Shown here in pieces: positions 44,090 to 53,580 of a stretch of 64,000 bases of DNA. The stretch is taken from assembly GCA_016786465.1 (NCBI GenBank), contig JAEUWC010000026.1, forward strand, positions 124,001 through 188,000. Reading direction: 5' to 3'. The stretch comes from Bdellovibrionales bacterium (lineage in GTDB: Bacteria > Bdellovibrionota > UBA1018). Positions within the stretch are counted from its first letter, which is position 1. Every line of letters starts with the position of its first letter. The position numbers and the translations under genes were made by a program. The notes under the pieces were generated by a model that ran no database searches, was not told the DNA's origin, and saw only the letters and a program-made list of their open reading frames with translations.

Positions 44090-45637
44090 TCACTCCAGAA
44101 GTTTCAGGTAGTTTTTCGCGACTCGCGGGACGGTGTACGTCATCACGAATGGCGACGAGTTCAGTGAAAGAGAAACGAGCTCACCACTCGGATGCCAAAC
44201 CACGTCGTTGGCTTGCACACCCGGAGGTCCGCCATCAAAGGGAAGCGGCGGAAGCGTGATCCCGCCCGAGGCGTTGTAGGCCCAAATTGTCAATTGCGGA
44301 GAAGCCGACGATGCCGCTGCGAGGAACTGCCCATCGGGACTCCACGCAAGGCCATTGATGTTGCCCGCCGGCAGAAAAAACGGGGGGCCGAGAAACGGGG
44401 GAAATCCAAACGTGCCTGCACCACGGTCAAAAGGAACGAGGTAGATGAAGTTTCCACCCGTCATGCCCATCGCAATCCAGTCACCTTGAGGCCGCCAAGC
44501 AATCACTTTTCCGCCAAGTGTGGGCGCTGCGTTCGTAGGGAGCGATGCGGGAGCCGAGACTTTCGTTCCGAATCCCGTGAAATAGTCGAATGGGTAAACC
44601 TCGATGAAGGGCGACGAGTTGACCGCGATGGCGACGTAATCGCCTTGCGGAGAAAAAGCCACACCGTTGACCTGGGCCGTAGGAAGAGAGCCAGGATTCG
44701 AGAGCTTCGTCCCGAATCCGTTGTTGATCGGGTACGCTTCCATGAATGGGCTTGTACCGCCGCCCACAATTACGTGCGATCCGGCGGGATGAACGTCGAT
44801 GCAGATGCGCGCAGCCGTCGGGAGCGTGCCGGGGTTCGAGTACGAAAGAAGGCTCGGGTTCCCGTTCGGGTCGATGGCCCTCATTCCGATGAAAGGTGAC
44901 GTGCTGGACGCGAAGAAAAGAAATTTTCCGTTGGGCGCGACTGCGACCGAGTTCACTTGGCCAGGCCCAGCCGTTACCGACGTGGGGTTTACGCCGATGG
45001 CATAGACTTTCGGGCCGTCGTCGAGGAGTTGGTAAAAATGAACAAAGGGGCTCGTACCGTTGCCCTGGTAGAGAGTTTTTCCATCGGGCGAATAGCAGAT
45101 CCCGAAAGCCGCCGTGGAGAGCAGCGAGTTCGGATTTCCGAAAGCGCCAGGGATTGTCGCATACGCTGGGACTGTTCCCGCGGCGTAATACCACTTGTGC
45201 ATACCGATCGCGGAGCTCTGAAGGAGACCGCTCGGCTGGTACGGCGTGCGCCGGCTTGCCTGATCGGTCAGGTTGAACTTGTAGACGAAAGGCTTTGCAC
45301 CGGGAATTTCTGTCGCGTTTTGAAGGACGACAAGCGTGTGCGCTTCTCCGGGCACTGGATTGGAAAAGGAGATGATGCAGTTGTCGGTGAGCGTGAGTTT
45401 TTGCGAAAGACCGTTGGCCCAATTAATCGTGGCCGCTTTTCCGGAGTTACCGGCGTTGTAGAGAGGATCGGTCTGACCGAGCTTGAAAGGCTGCCAACCC
45501 AAGCCGTTGTGGAACTTCGGCACCGCAGTCGTTCCGCCGGACGTATCGGCATAAATGCGGCCCCGAGCGCCCGGTGTTGGGTTGGCGCTTGCGATATTCT
45601 CGAATTGGGCTACCTCAAGTGGTCCATAAACCTTCAT
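44090..45637 (-). CDS. Virion protein with a seven-bladed beta-propeller
   Basis: A 515-residue protein. An N-terminal assembly region (residues about 1-160) precedes a C-terminal half with seven consecutive WD40/YVTN-like repeats, each built on a WSPDG-type turn (YSPDG, APNG, HPAG, SPQG, RPQG, SPDG, HPSG) followed by a variant of SSPF. Seven repeats close a full propeller. It could be a spike or receptor-binding decoration. It is late, between the capsid-accessory genes and the lysis cassette. Confidence 0.75.
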   Translation of the reverse strand: MKVYGPLEVAQFENIASANPTPGARGRIYADTSGGTTAVPKFHNGLGWQPFKLGQTDPLYNAGNSGKAATINWANGLSQKLTLTDNCIISFSNPVPGEAHTLVVLQNATEIPGAKPFVYKFNLTDQASRRTPYQPSGLLQSSAIGMHKWYYAAGTVPAYATIPGAFGNPNSLLSTAAFGICYSPDGKTLYQGNGTSPFVHFYQLLDDGPKVYAIGVNPTSVTAGPGQVNSVAVAPNGKFLFFASSTSPFIGMRAIDPNGNPSLLSYSNPGTLPTAARICIDVHPAGSHVIVGGGTSPFMEAYPINNGFGTKLSNPGSLPTAQVNGVAFSPQGDYVAIAVNSSPFIEVYPFDYFTGFGTKVSAPASLPTNAAPTLGGKVIAWRPQGDWIAMGMTGGNFIYLVPFDRGAGTFGFPPFLGPPFFLPAGNINGLAWSPDGQFLAAASSASPQLTIWAYNASGGITLPPLPFDGGPPGVQANDVVWHPSGELVSLSLNSSPFVMTYTVPRVAKNYLKLLE

Positions 45638-45643
45638 AGTGAG

Positions 45644-45964
45644 TTACCCCAAAAAGTTGATGACAAGATCGCCTGAGCTTGTATCCGCCCCCAATGCGCG
45701 AGCCGAAATTCGCGAGCCACGAGTGAAGTCCTGCGAGATCACCGGACTGGTAACGCCCGGACCCACATAGAACGGGATCTCTTGCTCTTGTCCGGAGCCG
45801 CCTACGCCGATCCGGAGAATTCGGTTTGTCGTGTTGATGACCTGAAAAGCCGCCGCTGATTTCGCCAAGTTCGCCGTCACCTGCGTCCAAGCAGCCGTTG
45901 CGATCGGCGTACTTCCTGGAATCGTGAGAGCGAGAACTGGCGCAAGAATTCCTTGATTGCTCAT
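45644..45964 (-). CDS. Small capsid- or tail-accessory protein, paralogue of 58383-58715
   Basis: A 106-residue beta-rich protein with IGVGGSGQEQEIPFYVGPGV and a C-terminal RGSRISARALGADTSSGDL. A protein in the other structural group of this phage (58383-58715) has the same order of features: an IPG start, a GQEQ.....GPGV core, an RGTRISLRSM segment and an ending FLGD. The two are probably paralogues. Confidence 0.65.
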   Translation of the reverse strand: MSNQGILAPVLALTIPGSTPIATAAWTQVTANLAKSAAAFQVINTTNRILRIGVGGSGQEQEIPFYVGPGVTSPVISQDFTRGSRISARALGADTSSGDLVINFLG

Positions 45965-45975
45965 GAATCCCCCCC

Positions 45976-46524
45976 TTAGTCGCTGAGCTCATAGTGAATG
46001 AGCACGTTGAATTTTCCGGTCGTCAGATCCGATGTCGCCACCGTCGCTATCGGTGTCCGATCCGCCGTCAGTTTGATCGCGGTGGCCGCCGTTCCGACCG
46101 GAACGCATGTGACGAGCCCTGTGTAGGAAGCGATCGCTGTCGCTGCTTTTAAGTCCGTCGCGGTTTGACCCGTTCCGAGTGCAATCGTTGCTGAGCCACC
46201 TACCGGAGTCGTCAGCACGTCGATCAAGCAGTCGCGAACGACTGCCCCTTTCGGGAGCTTCGCCGCTTTACCATCTGGACCAAGAAGCTGGATTGCACCT
46301 TGAACTCCACCTTGTTTGGCAAAGTCATAGGTTGCTTTCAGCGTGTGAACTTGTTCGCGAAAGAGCAGAGTTCCAAGCTGCGTTTCTGCCATTGCTTGCG
46401 TTGAAGCTTGATTGAGTTTGTGCTCGGCACTTCCGAGATCGGATGCCGAGAGTGCCCAGACATTGCTTGCGCAAAGAGCCAGGGCCACAAACGCGAGATA
46501 GAGACCTTCACAATATTTTTTCAT
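45976..46524 (-). CDS. Structural protein with an N-terminal signal-like segment
   Basis: About 182 residues from the ATG at 46524 (GGAAAACCC upstream). The N-terminus MKKYCEGLYLAFVALALC looks like a secretory signal or membrane helix, unusual in a virion-region protein. The rest is Ala/Thr-rich and beta-like, e.g. GGSATIALGTGQTATD and a matching VGTAATAIKL, as in phage head-decoration proteins. It could instead be exported to the periplasm. Confidence 0.6.
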   Translation of the reverse strand: MKKYCEGLYLAFVALALCASNVWALSASDLGSAEHKLNQASTQAMAETQLGTLLFREQVHTLKATYDFAKQGGVQGAIQLLGPDGKAAKLPKGAVVRDCLIDVLTTPVGGSATIALGTGQTATDLKAATAIASYTGLVTCVPVGTAATAIKLTADRTPIATVATSDLTTGKFNVLIHYELSD

Positions 46525-46588
46525 GGGTTTTCCTTTCAGAGAGAGTCCGCGGGCCAACCTTGCGGGGTCAGCCCGCGGAACTCAGGGA

Positions 46589-47836
46589 TTAGAAGTTGAT
46601 GCCGAAGATGATTCCGCAGTACGAAGGCCGCACCACGATCAACTCCCCGAAGAGGCAAATATCGACGAGATATTCGTAGCCAGTTTGGTTACGAATCACG
46701 AAGTATTCGAGCCCATCCGGAGAACGCTGCTTGCGGAAGAAGCCGTTGGAGGCGAATTTCAGCGCTCTCCAATCCATGAAGATGATGATGTCGTCATCAG
46801 CCTCTTGGATACCGACGAACTTAATCACGCCGCCGGTGACGGAACCGATCGTGACTTCCTGCCAGTTGTAGACGGAAGTCTTTCTCGAATCCGGCACGAC
46901 GTTGAACGAACCCTTGGACGATTCAACCGCTTTGACGATCGCGCCAAAGTTTTTGTACGAGCACCAAATCTCGGTGGCGTTCCCTTTGCTGAGAAGCCTG
47001 TAGCGAGTGAGTGCATCGAACACTTTGAGCAGGATGTTCGCTCCGGTGATGTCGTTTCCGGGAATGTTGATGGCCTGGAGGTACGGGTACGCGAGCTTCG
47101 TCTGCCCGTAGAGCGCCGCACTGCCACCGTTCGCCGCGGAAAGCAGAGCCTTCCGAACCGAGTTGAACGCGCTGGTTTGCGCGCCAGGGTGATAAGTCCG
47201 AGCGTTCTGCGCCGTGGTCATGTTGTTGGCCGAGAAGTCAACCGGCGTAGCGCCGCCTCGCGTGGTGACGAGAGTCACCCGGAAGTTGTTGATGTCGATG
47301 GCCGAAACATAGCCCGTGGCCGGGGACGAGTTGTCATCGTCCACGAGAACCTTTTGGCCCACGGTGAAGCGATCCGGACGATCGACGGTGATGATACCGT
47401 CGTTGGCCGTGGAGTCTGCCGTGAGCTTGGCGAAGTGATCGCCAACGAGAAGGTTCACCGAGACCACGTTCTTCATGTAGTCCATGAAGTCTTCGATCTC
47501 GTCGGGCAAAAGGCGGAGGAAGTTTTGCTCCGAGATTTTGTCGTGCTCCATCAAATCTCGGGAATTGAACTTCATCGTTCCCCAGATTTCGATTTGCGCA
47601 TCGACGCTACCGCGGACGTACTTGCTCGACGCAACGTCGTTAGACGCCGTGAGCTGGCCGTACTCTACGCTCGACGCGTAAGCGCCGCGGAAGGGTACGA
47701 CGTACTTTCCACCTTTCCACCCATCGTCCTTCTCAATGTTCTTGAGGACGTAGGTTCGCGGAATGAACTCTTCACGAAGCAAATCTTCGTTCAGATATTC
47801 ATTCAGCATGTCTTGAAATTCACGATTGGTCGCCAT
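46589..47836 (-). CDS. Major capsid protein
   Basis: A 415-residue protein, by position and content the capsid protein: it directly follows the scaffold gene, lacks signal peptide or enzymatic motif and mixes helix and strand as in the HK97 fold, with the N-arm MATNREFQDMLNEYLNEDLL and a C-terminal beta-rich part (GVIKFVGIQEADDDIIIFMD). AAAGGAGC precedes the ATG. No cleavage site could be identified. Confidence 0.78.
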   Translation of the reverse strand: MATNREFQDMLNEYLNEDLLREEFIPRTYVLKNIEKDDGWKGGKYVVPFRGAYASSVEYGQLTASNDVASSKYVRGSVDAQIEIWGTMKFNSRDLMEHDKISEQNFLRLLPDEIEDFMDYMKNVVSVNLLVGDHFAKLTADSTANDGIITVDRPDRFTVGQKVLVDDDNSSPATGYVSAIDINNFRVTLVTTRGGATPVDFSANNMTTAQNARTYHPGAQTSAFNSVRKALLSAANGGSAALYGQTKLAYPYLQAINIPGNDITGANILLKVFDALTRYRLLSKGNATEIWCSYKNFGAIVKAVESSKGSFNVVPDSRKTSVYNWQEVTIGSVTGGVIKFVGIQEADDDIIIFMDWRALKFASNGFFRKQRSPDGLEYFVIRNQTGYEYLVDICLFGELIVVRPSYCGIIFGINF

Positions 47837-47882
47837 TTCTTGCTCCTTTTAAGAGCCAGTGCGACGGCATTCGTCTGCTGAA

Positions 47883-49064
47883 TTACGTGCTTGCCGCCTG
47901 GCCCAGTTTCCGAAGTTCCGCAATGGACTTCGGCCTTGGTTTCATCGGTGAGGCAGCACGTGAGGCGACATTCGGTATGACAGGAGCGGCAGGTCGAGGC
48001 GCGGCTGTGGTGGCCGCTGGGTTCCCTTGCTGGGGAGCTGTAGTTGTGGGGTTGGCCGCGGTGTTGGGGATGGCTTGCTGGCCTCCAGGCGGCGGCACGA
48101 TAACTCCAAATCTTTGCATGACCTGCTGGATTGCCTCTTCAGGAGACAGATCCATTTGTCCGTTCGTCTTAAACCAAACGTACTCGCCGTGCTCGCACAC
48201 CGATTTTCTAAAATCCCCAGGCTTTCGGCCCGGAGTTGATTCAAATGCTTGTGCGATGGCTTGGATGTCCGGCCTGGCCAGGCAGGAGTCGAGAAGCGCA
48301 CCCTTTGCGTGGGTGGCTGCGCTCATGGCTTGCTGAGAGTAACCTTGATTTTGCTTTTCGAGGTCTAGCAGCCGTTTCTGAGCAAAAACTTGTTGGTCGT
48401 AAGCCTTGCGGGCTTCGGGGTCCAACTCTCCATATTGTACCTTAGCCAAAGCGTATTGCAAGATGACCTGATCCGGAATTTTCAGTCGGTCGAAAAAATC
48501 ATCGAGCAGTAGCAGGTTTCCAGTGCTCACGGCTTGCTGGTACACGCTTCTCAGGTCTTGAACTGCGCCGAGCACGTCGTTGAAGTTTCGTTCTACTTCA
48601 GTGTGCTTGGTCTTGAGTTGTTCGTACTTGGGTTTTTGGTGATCGAGGCCGTAAGCCTTCTCGAAAATTTCTCGGACTTCTTTTTCGGTCGTGGCGTCCT
48701 TCATGAGCTCGCGGAATTTCTCCGGGATCTCGTGCTCCTGGTCCATGACCTTGAACTTGAAATTGGGCGTAAACGCCGGCGACGTGACAACGGGAGGCTG
48801 AGTGGTGGCCGCGGGAGCAGCTTCGGATTCGGGAGTTTTTGGCTGAGCTTCAGCAGCGGTCTTTCGCGCTTTGGCTTTGCTTGCGATCTTCTCGGGCGTA
48901 AGCCGCGAGTTTTCGCCTTCGATTTGGCTTGGCGCTTGGGTTACGCCGGTGGCGGCAGGAGTATGTTCTCCTCCATCGTTTTCGGTAGTGGCTGTTTCCG
49001 TAACCTGGCTTTCGGTTTCGGTGCTTGCGCCTTCCGCTCCCTGGGTCAATTCCTCAGTCGTCAT
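47883..49064 (-). CDS. Scaffolding protein
   Basis: A 393-residue protein between portal and capsid genes, the usual scaffold position in podoviral late operons. Ala/Thr/Glu/Pro-rich ends flank a helical middle (EVERNFNDVLGAVQDLRSVYQQAV), and the C-terminal tail is basic (ASPMKPRPKSIAELRKLGQ). High charge and low complexity suit an assembly core that is removed from the finished head. Confidence 0.75.
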   Translation of the reverse strand: MTTEELTQGAEGASTETESQVTETATTENDGGEHTPAATGVTQAPSQIEGENSRLTPEKIASKAKARKTAAEAQPKTPESEAAPAATTQPPVVTSPAFTPNFKFKVMDQEHEIPEKFRELMKDATTEKEVREIFEKAYGLDHQKPKYEQLKTKHTEVERNFNDVLGAVQDLRSVYQQAVSTGNLLLLDDFFDRLKIPDQVILQYALAKVQYGELDPEARKAYDQQVFAQKRLLDLEKQNQGYSQQAMSAATHAKGALLDSCLARPDIQAIAQAFESTPGRKPGDFRKSVCEHGEYVWFKTNGQMDLSPEEAIQQVMQRFGVIVPPPGGQQAIPNTAANPTTTAPQQGNPAATTAAPRPAAPVIPNVASRAASPMKPRPKSIAELRKLGQAAST

Positions 49065-49078
49065 CGTGATCTCCTATT

Positions 49079-51268
49079 TCATGCGACGGCACTCCACGGA
49101 GAAGCGCCATTGCTCATACCTCCGCCCTGGGGAGCTGGGAGCCCCGGTGGCGAGGATTGGGTGGCGTGCTGAGAAATTTCTGCCAAGACTCCTGAGTTCA
49201 TCGTCTGGAGCTCTGCAAGCCCACTGCCTTGGGCTTCGAGCTGCTTGATGAGCCACACGAGCGATTCGTAAGGGAGTCGCGCGCGTTGGGTCTTGTTCGG
49301 GTTTTTGGGGTCCGGCATGTAAAGGTCGCAAACCACAAGGTATCCGCCGGTGGGGATATAGCCTTGCTTCGCGCGCTGAATCTGGAGCTGATTGAAGGCT
49401 TCCATCTTCTCATGGAGCGCGACTTTTTGCTGGTAGTTCATCTGCACCTGCGGAGGCAGGAATTTGAAGTCGGCCTGGCGCATGCGCGCGGTCAGGCGCT
49501 TGATGAAGTACGGGTGTGGATCATAAGGATGAACCGGCGGCGTCTCGCCGCGATCGAGCGCAAGTACGTCGTTCGTCACGTTGTCGTAATCGAGCGTGAG
49601 GTCATCGAAGCTCTGATCGAAGTTCGCGTAAGGCATCTGGCGCATGAGCTTGCCGATGTCTTCGGGCTTGAGCTGCGTACCCACGTACTGAAGCGCATGA
49701 TTGATGACGATTTGCTTGCCGAGCTTCGTTTCGATGTCGTCGCTTTGAGCCTCAACTTTCACTTCGTAGCAGAGATCGGAGCTGGAGCGGAATTCGGCAA
49801 TGTTGACGGCTTCGTTCGTGCCGATCGCGTAGATCACGGCATCGTCCGGCAAGTGGATCTTCGCGAGCTTGAGGTAAGTTTTCACGAGGTCGATCAAGAA
49901 ACGCTCAAAGCCCTTGATGTAACGCTGGAACTGTTTTTTCTGGCGCGCGGAGCGGAAAAGCATGACGTAGGGATCAAGCTGCGCTGGGAGCTCGGCGGTT
50001 TCCTCTTGAACCATTGCGACCTGATACATTTCTGCAATCTGCGTGGTCATGTAGTTGAGGTACTGCGAGCCGTCGCGGCCCTGGAGAATCTTGGGCTCCA
50101 TGCCCGTGTAGTTCACAGTGCGCACGCCTGGGAGCGAGACGCCGGCGGATACCTTCGTACCGTTTTGAATGAGAAGCTTGTCGTCGCCGAGCGTGATCTG
50201 GTGCTCGGCCATTTTGGAAGCTGCGCGATTGATCTCGGCTTGATAGGGCCTGAGCGTCTTGACGACGGCACGACCGCGCGGAGTCGTCTGTACGCGATCG
50301 AATCCGCGGAAAATAATTGGGAACACGCCACCAGGAAGTTCACCTTCGGCAACGATTCCTTCTTTTGTGGAGAAGTAGAAATATCCGTTTGGATAGAGCG
50401 TGCATGGACGGAAATAAAACTCGCGGAGTAGAACTTGGTCTTTGGCGTGGCTGTAGCCGCCTTTGCCGCTATCGAAAACAAGGAAGGTCTCGTCCTGGCT
50501 TGATTGCGCAAGTTTTTCAATTCCAGGTATGTCACGGAAACGCGCGATCAGCTCTTCGCGATCAATCATCTTTCGGACGCAGAGCCAGGGCGCTTTGCGG
50601 ATGTCTTTCGCTTCCGGAGGACGCAGGCAGTTGAAGCCGAAGACTTCCTCGAAAACGAACTCTCCTTCATGAACCGGGCGGCTTTGATCGGGCGCGGGCT
50701 GGAACTGCATGCCCATCATCGAGCCGTCGTCGGTTGTTTCCTGGCCATTTGGATCGAGAAAAAGAGGCTGGCCTTGTTTGTTGAGCTTCTGCTCGTAGCC
50801 TTTGATTTTGCCGGCGCTTGCGTCCCAGAAAAGTTTTACGATCGTTTCACCGATCTGCACGTAGTTGTCAGCCCAATCGTCAATGAGCTCGTCGATACTG
50901 TACTTTTCAACGGCATCACGCCAAACGGCGTGGTGGAGTTTTGAAACTTTCTGGTCGTGGACTTCTTTTTCGTTCTTAGGCGAGAAGCCCACACCGGGGT
51001 TCGCGGAGATGATGTTGTTTGAGTAAATTTTGCAGATGCGCTGAATATGGTTTTTGGTGAGCCGGAGTTTTTGCTCGTTGCTGAGATCCTTCGCCTCGCG
51101 GATTCGACGATAAAAGGAGCTCATCCGGCGGTTGTAGTGCTCCCCGGAAACAAGCAGTAGATTTGATCTCTGCTCAGCAAAAATTTCTTGGTCTACGGTC
51201 TCGGCATCTCTATAAAGACTGTTTAAGTCTTCAATCGAGTGCTTCTGACTCATCCGATTCTTCGGCAT
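49079..51268 (-). CDS. Portal protein
   Basis: A 729-residue podovirus-type portal. An N-terminal helical region (SLYRDAETVDQEI), the portal-fold middle (IGETIVKLFWDASAGKIKGYEQKL, GVFPIIFRGFDRVQTTPRGRAV) and a long C-terminal helical barrel. The C-terminus ends with SPWS, matching the motif of the small virion proteins. It follows the terminase genes and overlaps the preceding small gene by 38 bp; an ATG at 51253 is an alternative start. Confidence 0.85.
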   Translation of the reverse strand: MPKNRMSQKHSIEDLNSLYRDAETVDQEIFAEQRSNLLLVSGEHYNRRMSSFYRRIREAKDLSNEQKLRLTKNHIQRICKIYSNNIISANPGVGFSPKNEKEVHDQKVSKLHHAVWRDAVEKYSIDELIDDWADNYVQIGETIVKLFWDASAGKIKGYEQKLNKQGQPLFLDPNGQETTDDGSMMGMQFQPAPDQSRPVHEGEFVFEEVFGFNCLRPPEAKDIRKAPWLCVRKMIDREELIARFRDIPGIEKLAQSSQDETFLVFDSGKGGYSHAKDQVLLREFYFRPCTLYPNGYFYFSTKEGIVAEGELPGGVFPIIFRGFDRVQTTPRGRAVVKTLRPYQAEINRAASKMAEHQITLGDDKLLIQNGTKVSAGVSLPGVRTVNYTGMEPKILQGRDGSQYLNYMTTQIAEMYQVAMVQEETAELPAQLDPYVMLFRSARQKKQFQRYIKGFERFLIDLVKTYLKLAKIHLPDDAVIYAIGTNEAVNIAEFRSSSDLCYEVKVEAQSDDIETKLGKQIVINHALQYVGTQLKPEDIGKLMRQMPYANFDQSFDDLTLDYDNVTNDVLALDRGETPPVHPYDPHPYFIKRLTARMRQADFKFLPPQVQMNYQQKVALHEKMEAFNQLQIQRAKQGYIPTGGYLVVCDLYMPDPKNPNKTQRARLPYESLVWLIKQLEAQGSGLAELQTMNSGVLAEISQHATQSSPPGLPAPQGGGMSNGASPWSAVA

Positions 51269-51623
51269 CCCCCAACTCTCCGTTCATCAGCATGCGCTCG
51301 GCTTCGAGCGGGTTTTCGATGAACAATTGCGCAAGGCGATCCTCTTTGAGCCGAAGTTCGTCGGCTTCAAGAGCGTCTTGGGTTTGTTTGTTGTGCTGTT
51401 CCTCTGAGATGGCCTTCTCAGGAGGTGCGGATGAAGGGATTGAAGGTCTTGCGAGTGCCGGGCCGGGCGACAGGGATTCGGCGGGCCTGCCGAACCGGAC
51501 GTGGAGACCGTGGAAGCGAAGTTCCTGGACTCCTACCTTTGCACCTACTTCAAGAATACGGCAAATTTCCGTTGTAGACCAGGGAGTTCTTTTATCCGCT
51601 TCCGTAGGCGTGGTTCCACTCAT
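51231..51623 (-). CDS. Small late protein between terminase and portal
   Basis: About 130 residues from the ATG at 51623, inside the last codons of the terminase gene. A helical segment with WSTTEICRILEVGAKVGVQELRF looks like a DNA- or protein-binding helix pair, followed by a Pro/Ser-rich part and an acidic tail (GELGDAEESDESEALD). Small terminase subunits can sit next to the large one, but this one lies downstream of it, so that is only a possibility. Confidence 0.55.
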   Translation of the reverse strand: MSGTTPTEADKRTPWSTTEICRILEVGAKVGVQELRFHGLHVRFGRPAESLSPGPALARPSIPSSAPPEKAISEEQHNKQTQDALEADELRLKEDRLAQLFIENPLEAERMLMNGELGDAEESDESEALD

Positions 51624-53124
51624 CGAATTCGTCTTCGACCTTTTGGTTTTCTTCTTGTTCAAACCTGGCTTTCCTTTCTTTGATTTCGAGTTCTTCAGGG
51701 GTGAGCTCCTTCTCGGGAAGTGCCTCTCGTTGGGCCTCGGGGATTGTGAGTGCCGAGAAATCCCAAGGCACGGCCATGAGCGCGTAGCGTAGCGCGTCAA
51801 TGAAGTCGTCCTTCGCATGGTTCTTCGGTGTTTCCGCCCGGAGGGTCGAAAGCTCGCTTGCGAGTTTCGAGAGTTCGGCGTCTTCGTAGATGGCAAGCAT
51901 CTCGAATTTGAAAAGGGTGTTCAGGACTTCTTCGCCTTTTTCGTGGGATTTATTGGCGGGCGCAAAAGATTCGCCCATGCGGCTTGCGATCTCCAAGAAA
52001 TCCTTGCTCGCCCAATCGTAGGACTGCGCGATCGGCGCAAGTGAGTGCGCGTTTTTCATCTCCATGAATTTTTCCACCACGTCGCCGGTTGTGGTCGTGA
52101 TGCCGTCGCCGCGCCAGCCTAGAAAAACTCGGCCCGCCCTGAAATCTGGACGAACCGCTACGAAGCAGATCGCCGCCGGGTGTCCTTTCTGTCCACCCGA
52201 TCCCGGATCAACGCCGGCGAACACCAGCCAATTACCTGGAAGCGGGTGCCTGGGTTTGACGTGTTTCGTGGCATCGAAGGTGGGGAACTTCCGGCCTTTC
52301 TCGACGACGAATCTTCCGTAAACGCGGCGAAGAACTGCGGCGTGCGACTTACAGCGCGCGCGGACCTGGGCGATCTTCTCTTCCGTCCAATGCGTGAGCG
52401 TACCGTCTTCGTAGTTTTTGCATTCGTAGAGCGAGACGGTCCATTTCGCTGCCTGCGGAAATTTTTCTTCTTCGCCTTTTCCGGGCTCCATCGTGAGCCG
52501 CCAAATTTCTTGGCCAAGTGTCGCGGTGAAGACCATGTGGAAGTAGCCGTCGGTAGCCGACAAGCGCATGATGAGCTCGTCGTAGTGCTCCTCTGGAAGT
52601 TCCTCATCGCAGAAAATCGCATCGACCGTTCCGGTCTGAAGGTGTTGGGTGTCTTTCGTATAGGTGCGGAAGAAAACGAAGACGCCGCTATTGAAGCGGA
52701 TGCCCTTGATGTCGCCGCGGTCTTTGATCTCTTTCCAGCCGTAGACCGCGTGACTTTTGTATTCGTCTTTCGGGAGAAACTGTTTCCACTTGAGCTCGAA
52801 CTCGATATTGACGACTTCTTGCGATGGATAGAGATACCAAAACTGCGTGGGCTGGTGATTCCAGAGCTCGGGCCACAGGTCTTTTGCCGTTGCCCAATGG
52901 ATGCACTTTCGGATCTGCGTGGAGGATTTCGAGATTTGGTTTGCGGCACAGAGAAAGTTTTGGCGGTTCGTACTTTCAAAGAATTCCCGCGCCCACTTGT
53001 ACCACTTCCAGCCATGCAAATGCGGAAGGCCACGCATGTAAGCCATGCGCTCCTCGCGAAGACGAAGACGTTCTTCCTGTTTTTTTAGCTTTTCGGAGAG
53101 TGATTTTTTGGAAGGCTCAGGCAT
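51592..53124 (-). CDS. Terminase large subunit
   Basis: A 510-residue DNA-packaging motor with ATPase and nuclease domains. Walker A-like segment AANQISKSST (about residues 60-69), Walker B AIFCDEE (near 190), and nuclease acidic residues in VFAGVDPGS and DDFIDALRYAL. The N-terminal basic coiled stretch and the HLHGWKWYKWAREFF segment match podoviral TerL proteins. It heads the late operon; a GGA lies before the ATG. Confidence 0.92.
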   Translation of the reverse strand: MPEPSKKSLSEKLKKQEERLRLREERMAYMRGLPHLHGWKWYKWAREFFESTNRQNFLCAANQISKSSTQIRKCIHWATAKDLWPELWNHQPTQFWYLYPSQEVVNIEFELKWKQFLPKDEYKSHAVYGWKEIKDRGDIKGIRFNSGVFVFFRTYTKDTQHLQTGTVDAIFCDEELPEEHYDELIMRLSATDGYFHMVFTATLGQEIWRLTMEPGKGEEEKFPQAAKWTVSLYECKNYEDGTLTHWTEEKIAQVRARCKSHAAVLRRVYGRFVVEKGRKFPTFDATKHVKPRHPLPGNWLVFAGVDPGSGGQKGHPAAICFVAVRPDFRAGRVFLGWRGDGITTTTGDVVEKFMEMKNAHSLAPIAQSYDWASKDFLEIASRMGESFAPANKSHEKGEEVLNTLFKFEMLAIYEDAELSKLASELSTLRAETPKNHAKDDFIDALRYALMAVPWDFSALTIPEAQREALPEKELTPEELEIKERKARFEQEENQKVEDEFDEWNHAYGSG

Positions 53125-53202
53125 GAAACGTCCATAGGGAGTTTCGTGCTGAGTATGATTAGTCTAGCAAAGCAAAGTGGAAAGTAAAACGAAAGATCGG
53201 TT

Positions 53203-53580
53203 TCAGCACTGCTCGCCCAAAAGAAAGTCAACAACCGCGAGGAAATCCTGTTTCGTGTGCGGTTTGGGCATACCCCCGACGGCCCCCATCTCACGGAGCT
53301 TGCACATAGGAATTCTCTGTCCGGAAACGATCATAGCACGTGCGTTACTCTTGTCCTTGATTCGGGAGAGGAGCCATTCGCCATTTCCATTGGGCATGTT
53401 GAAGTCCGAGATCACTAGAGAGAACTCGTGCTCATTGATTAGCTCAAGTGCCTTTTCTCCACAGTCGGCTGAGAAAACCTGAATGTCGTTTCGATCCTTC
53501 AGGCTCGTTTCAACGATCCAGCGGTTTTGTGCTTCGTCGTCAACGACTAGGACTTTTCGGACTCCAAGCTGAGAGCACAT
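53203..53580 (-). CDS. Stand-alone response-regulator receiver domain
   Basis: A 125-residue single-domain receiver. The acidic pair is in VLVVDDE (about residues 14-15), the phosphoacceptor Asp in LVISDFNMPNG (about residue 59), Ser in AMIVSG and the conserved Lys in GMPKPH. No output domain. The start overlaps the upstream stop in TAATG, so translation is coupled to the MORN-like gene. In a prophage this could tap host two-component signalling; no kinase is encoded in the element. Confidence 0.85.
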   Translation of the reverse strand: MCSQLGVRKVLVVDDEAQNRWIVETSLKDRNDIQVFSADCGEKALELINEHEFSLVISDFNMPNGNGEWLLSRIKDKSNARAMIVSGQRIPMCKLREMGAVGGMPKPHTKQDFLAVVDFLLGEQC

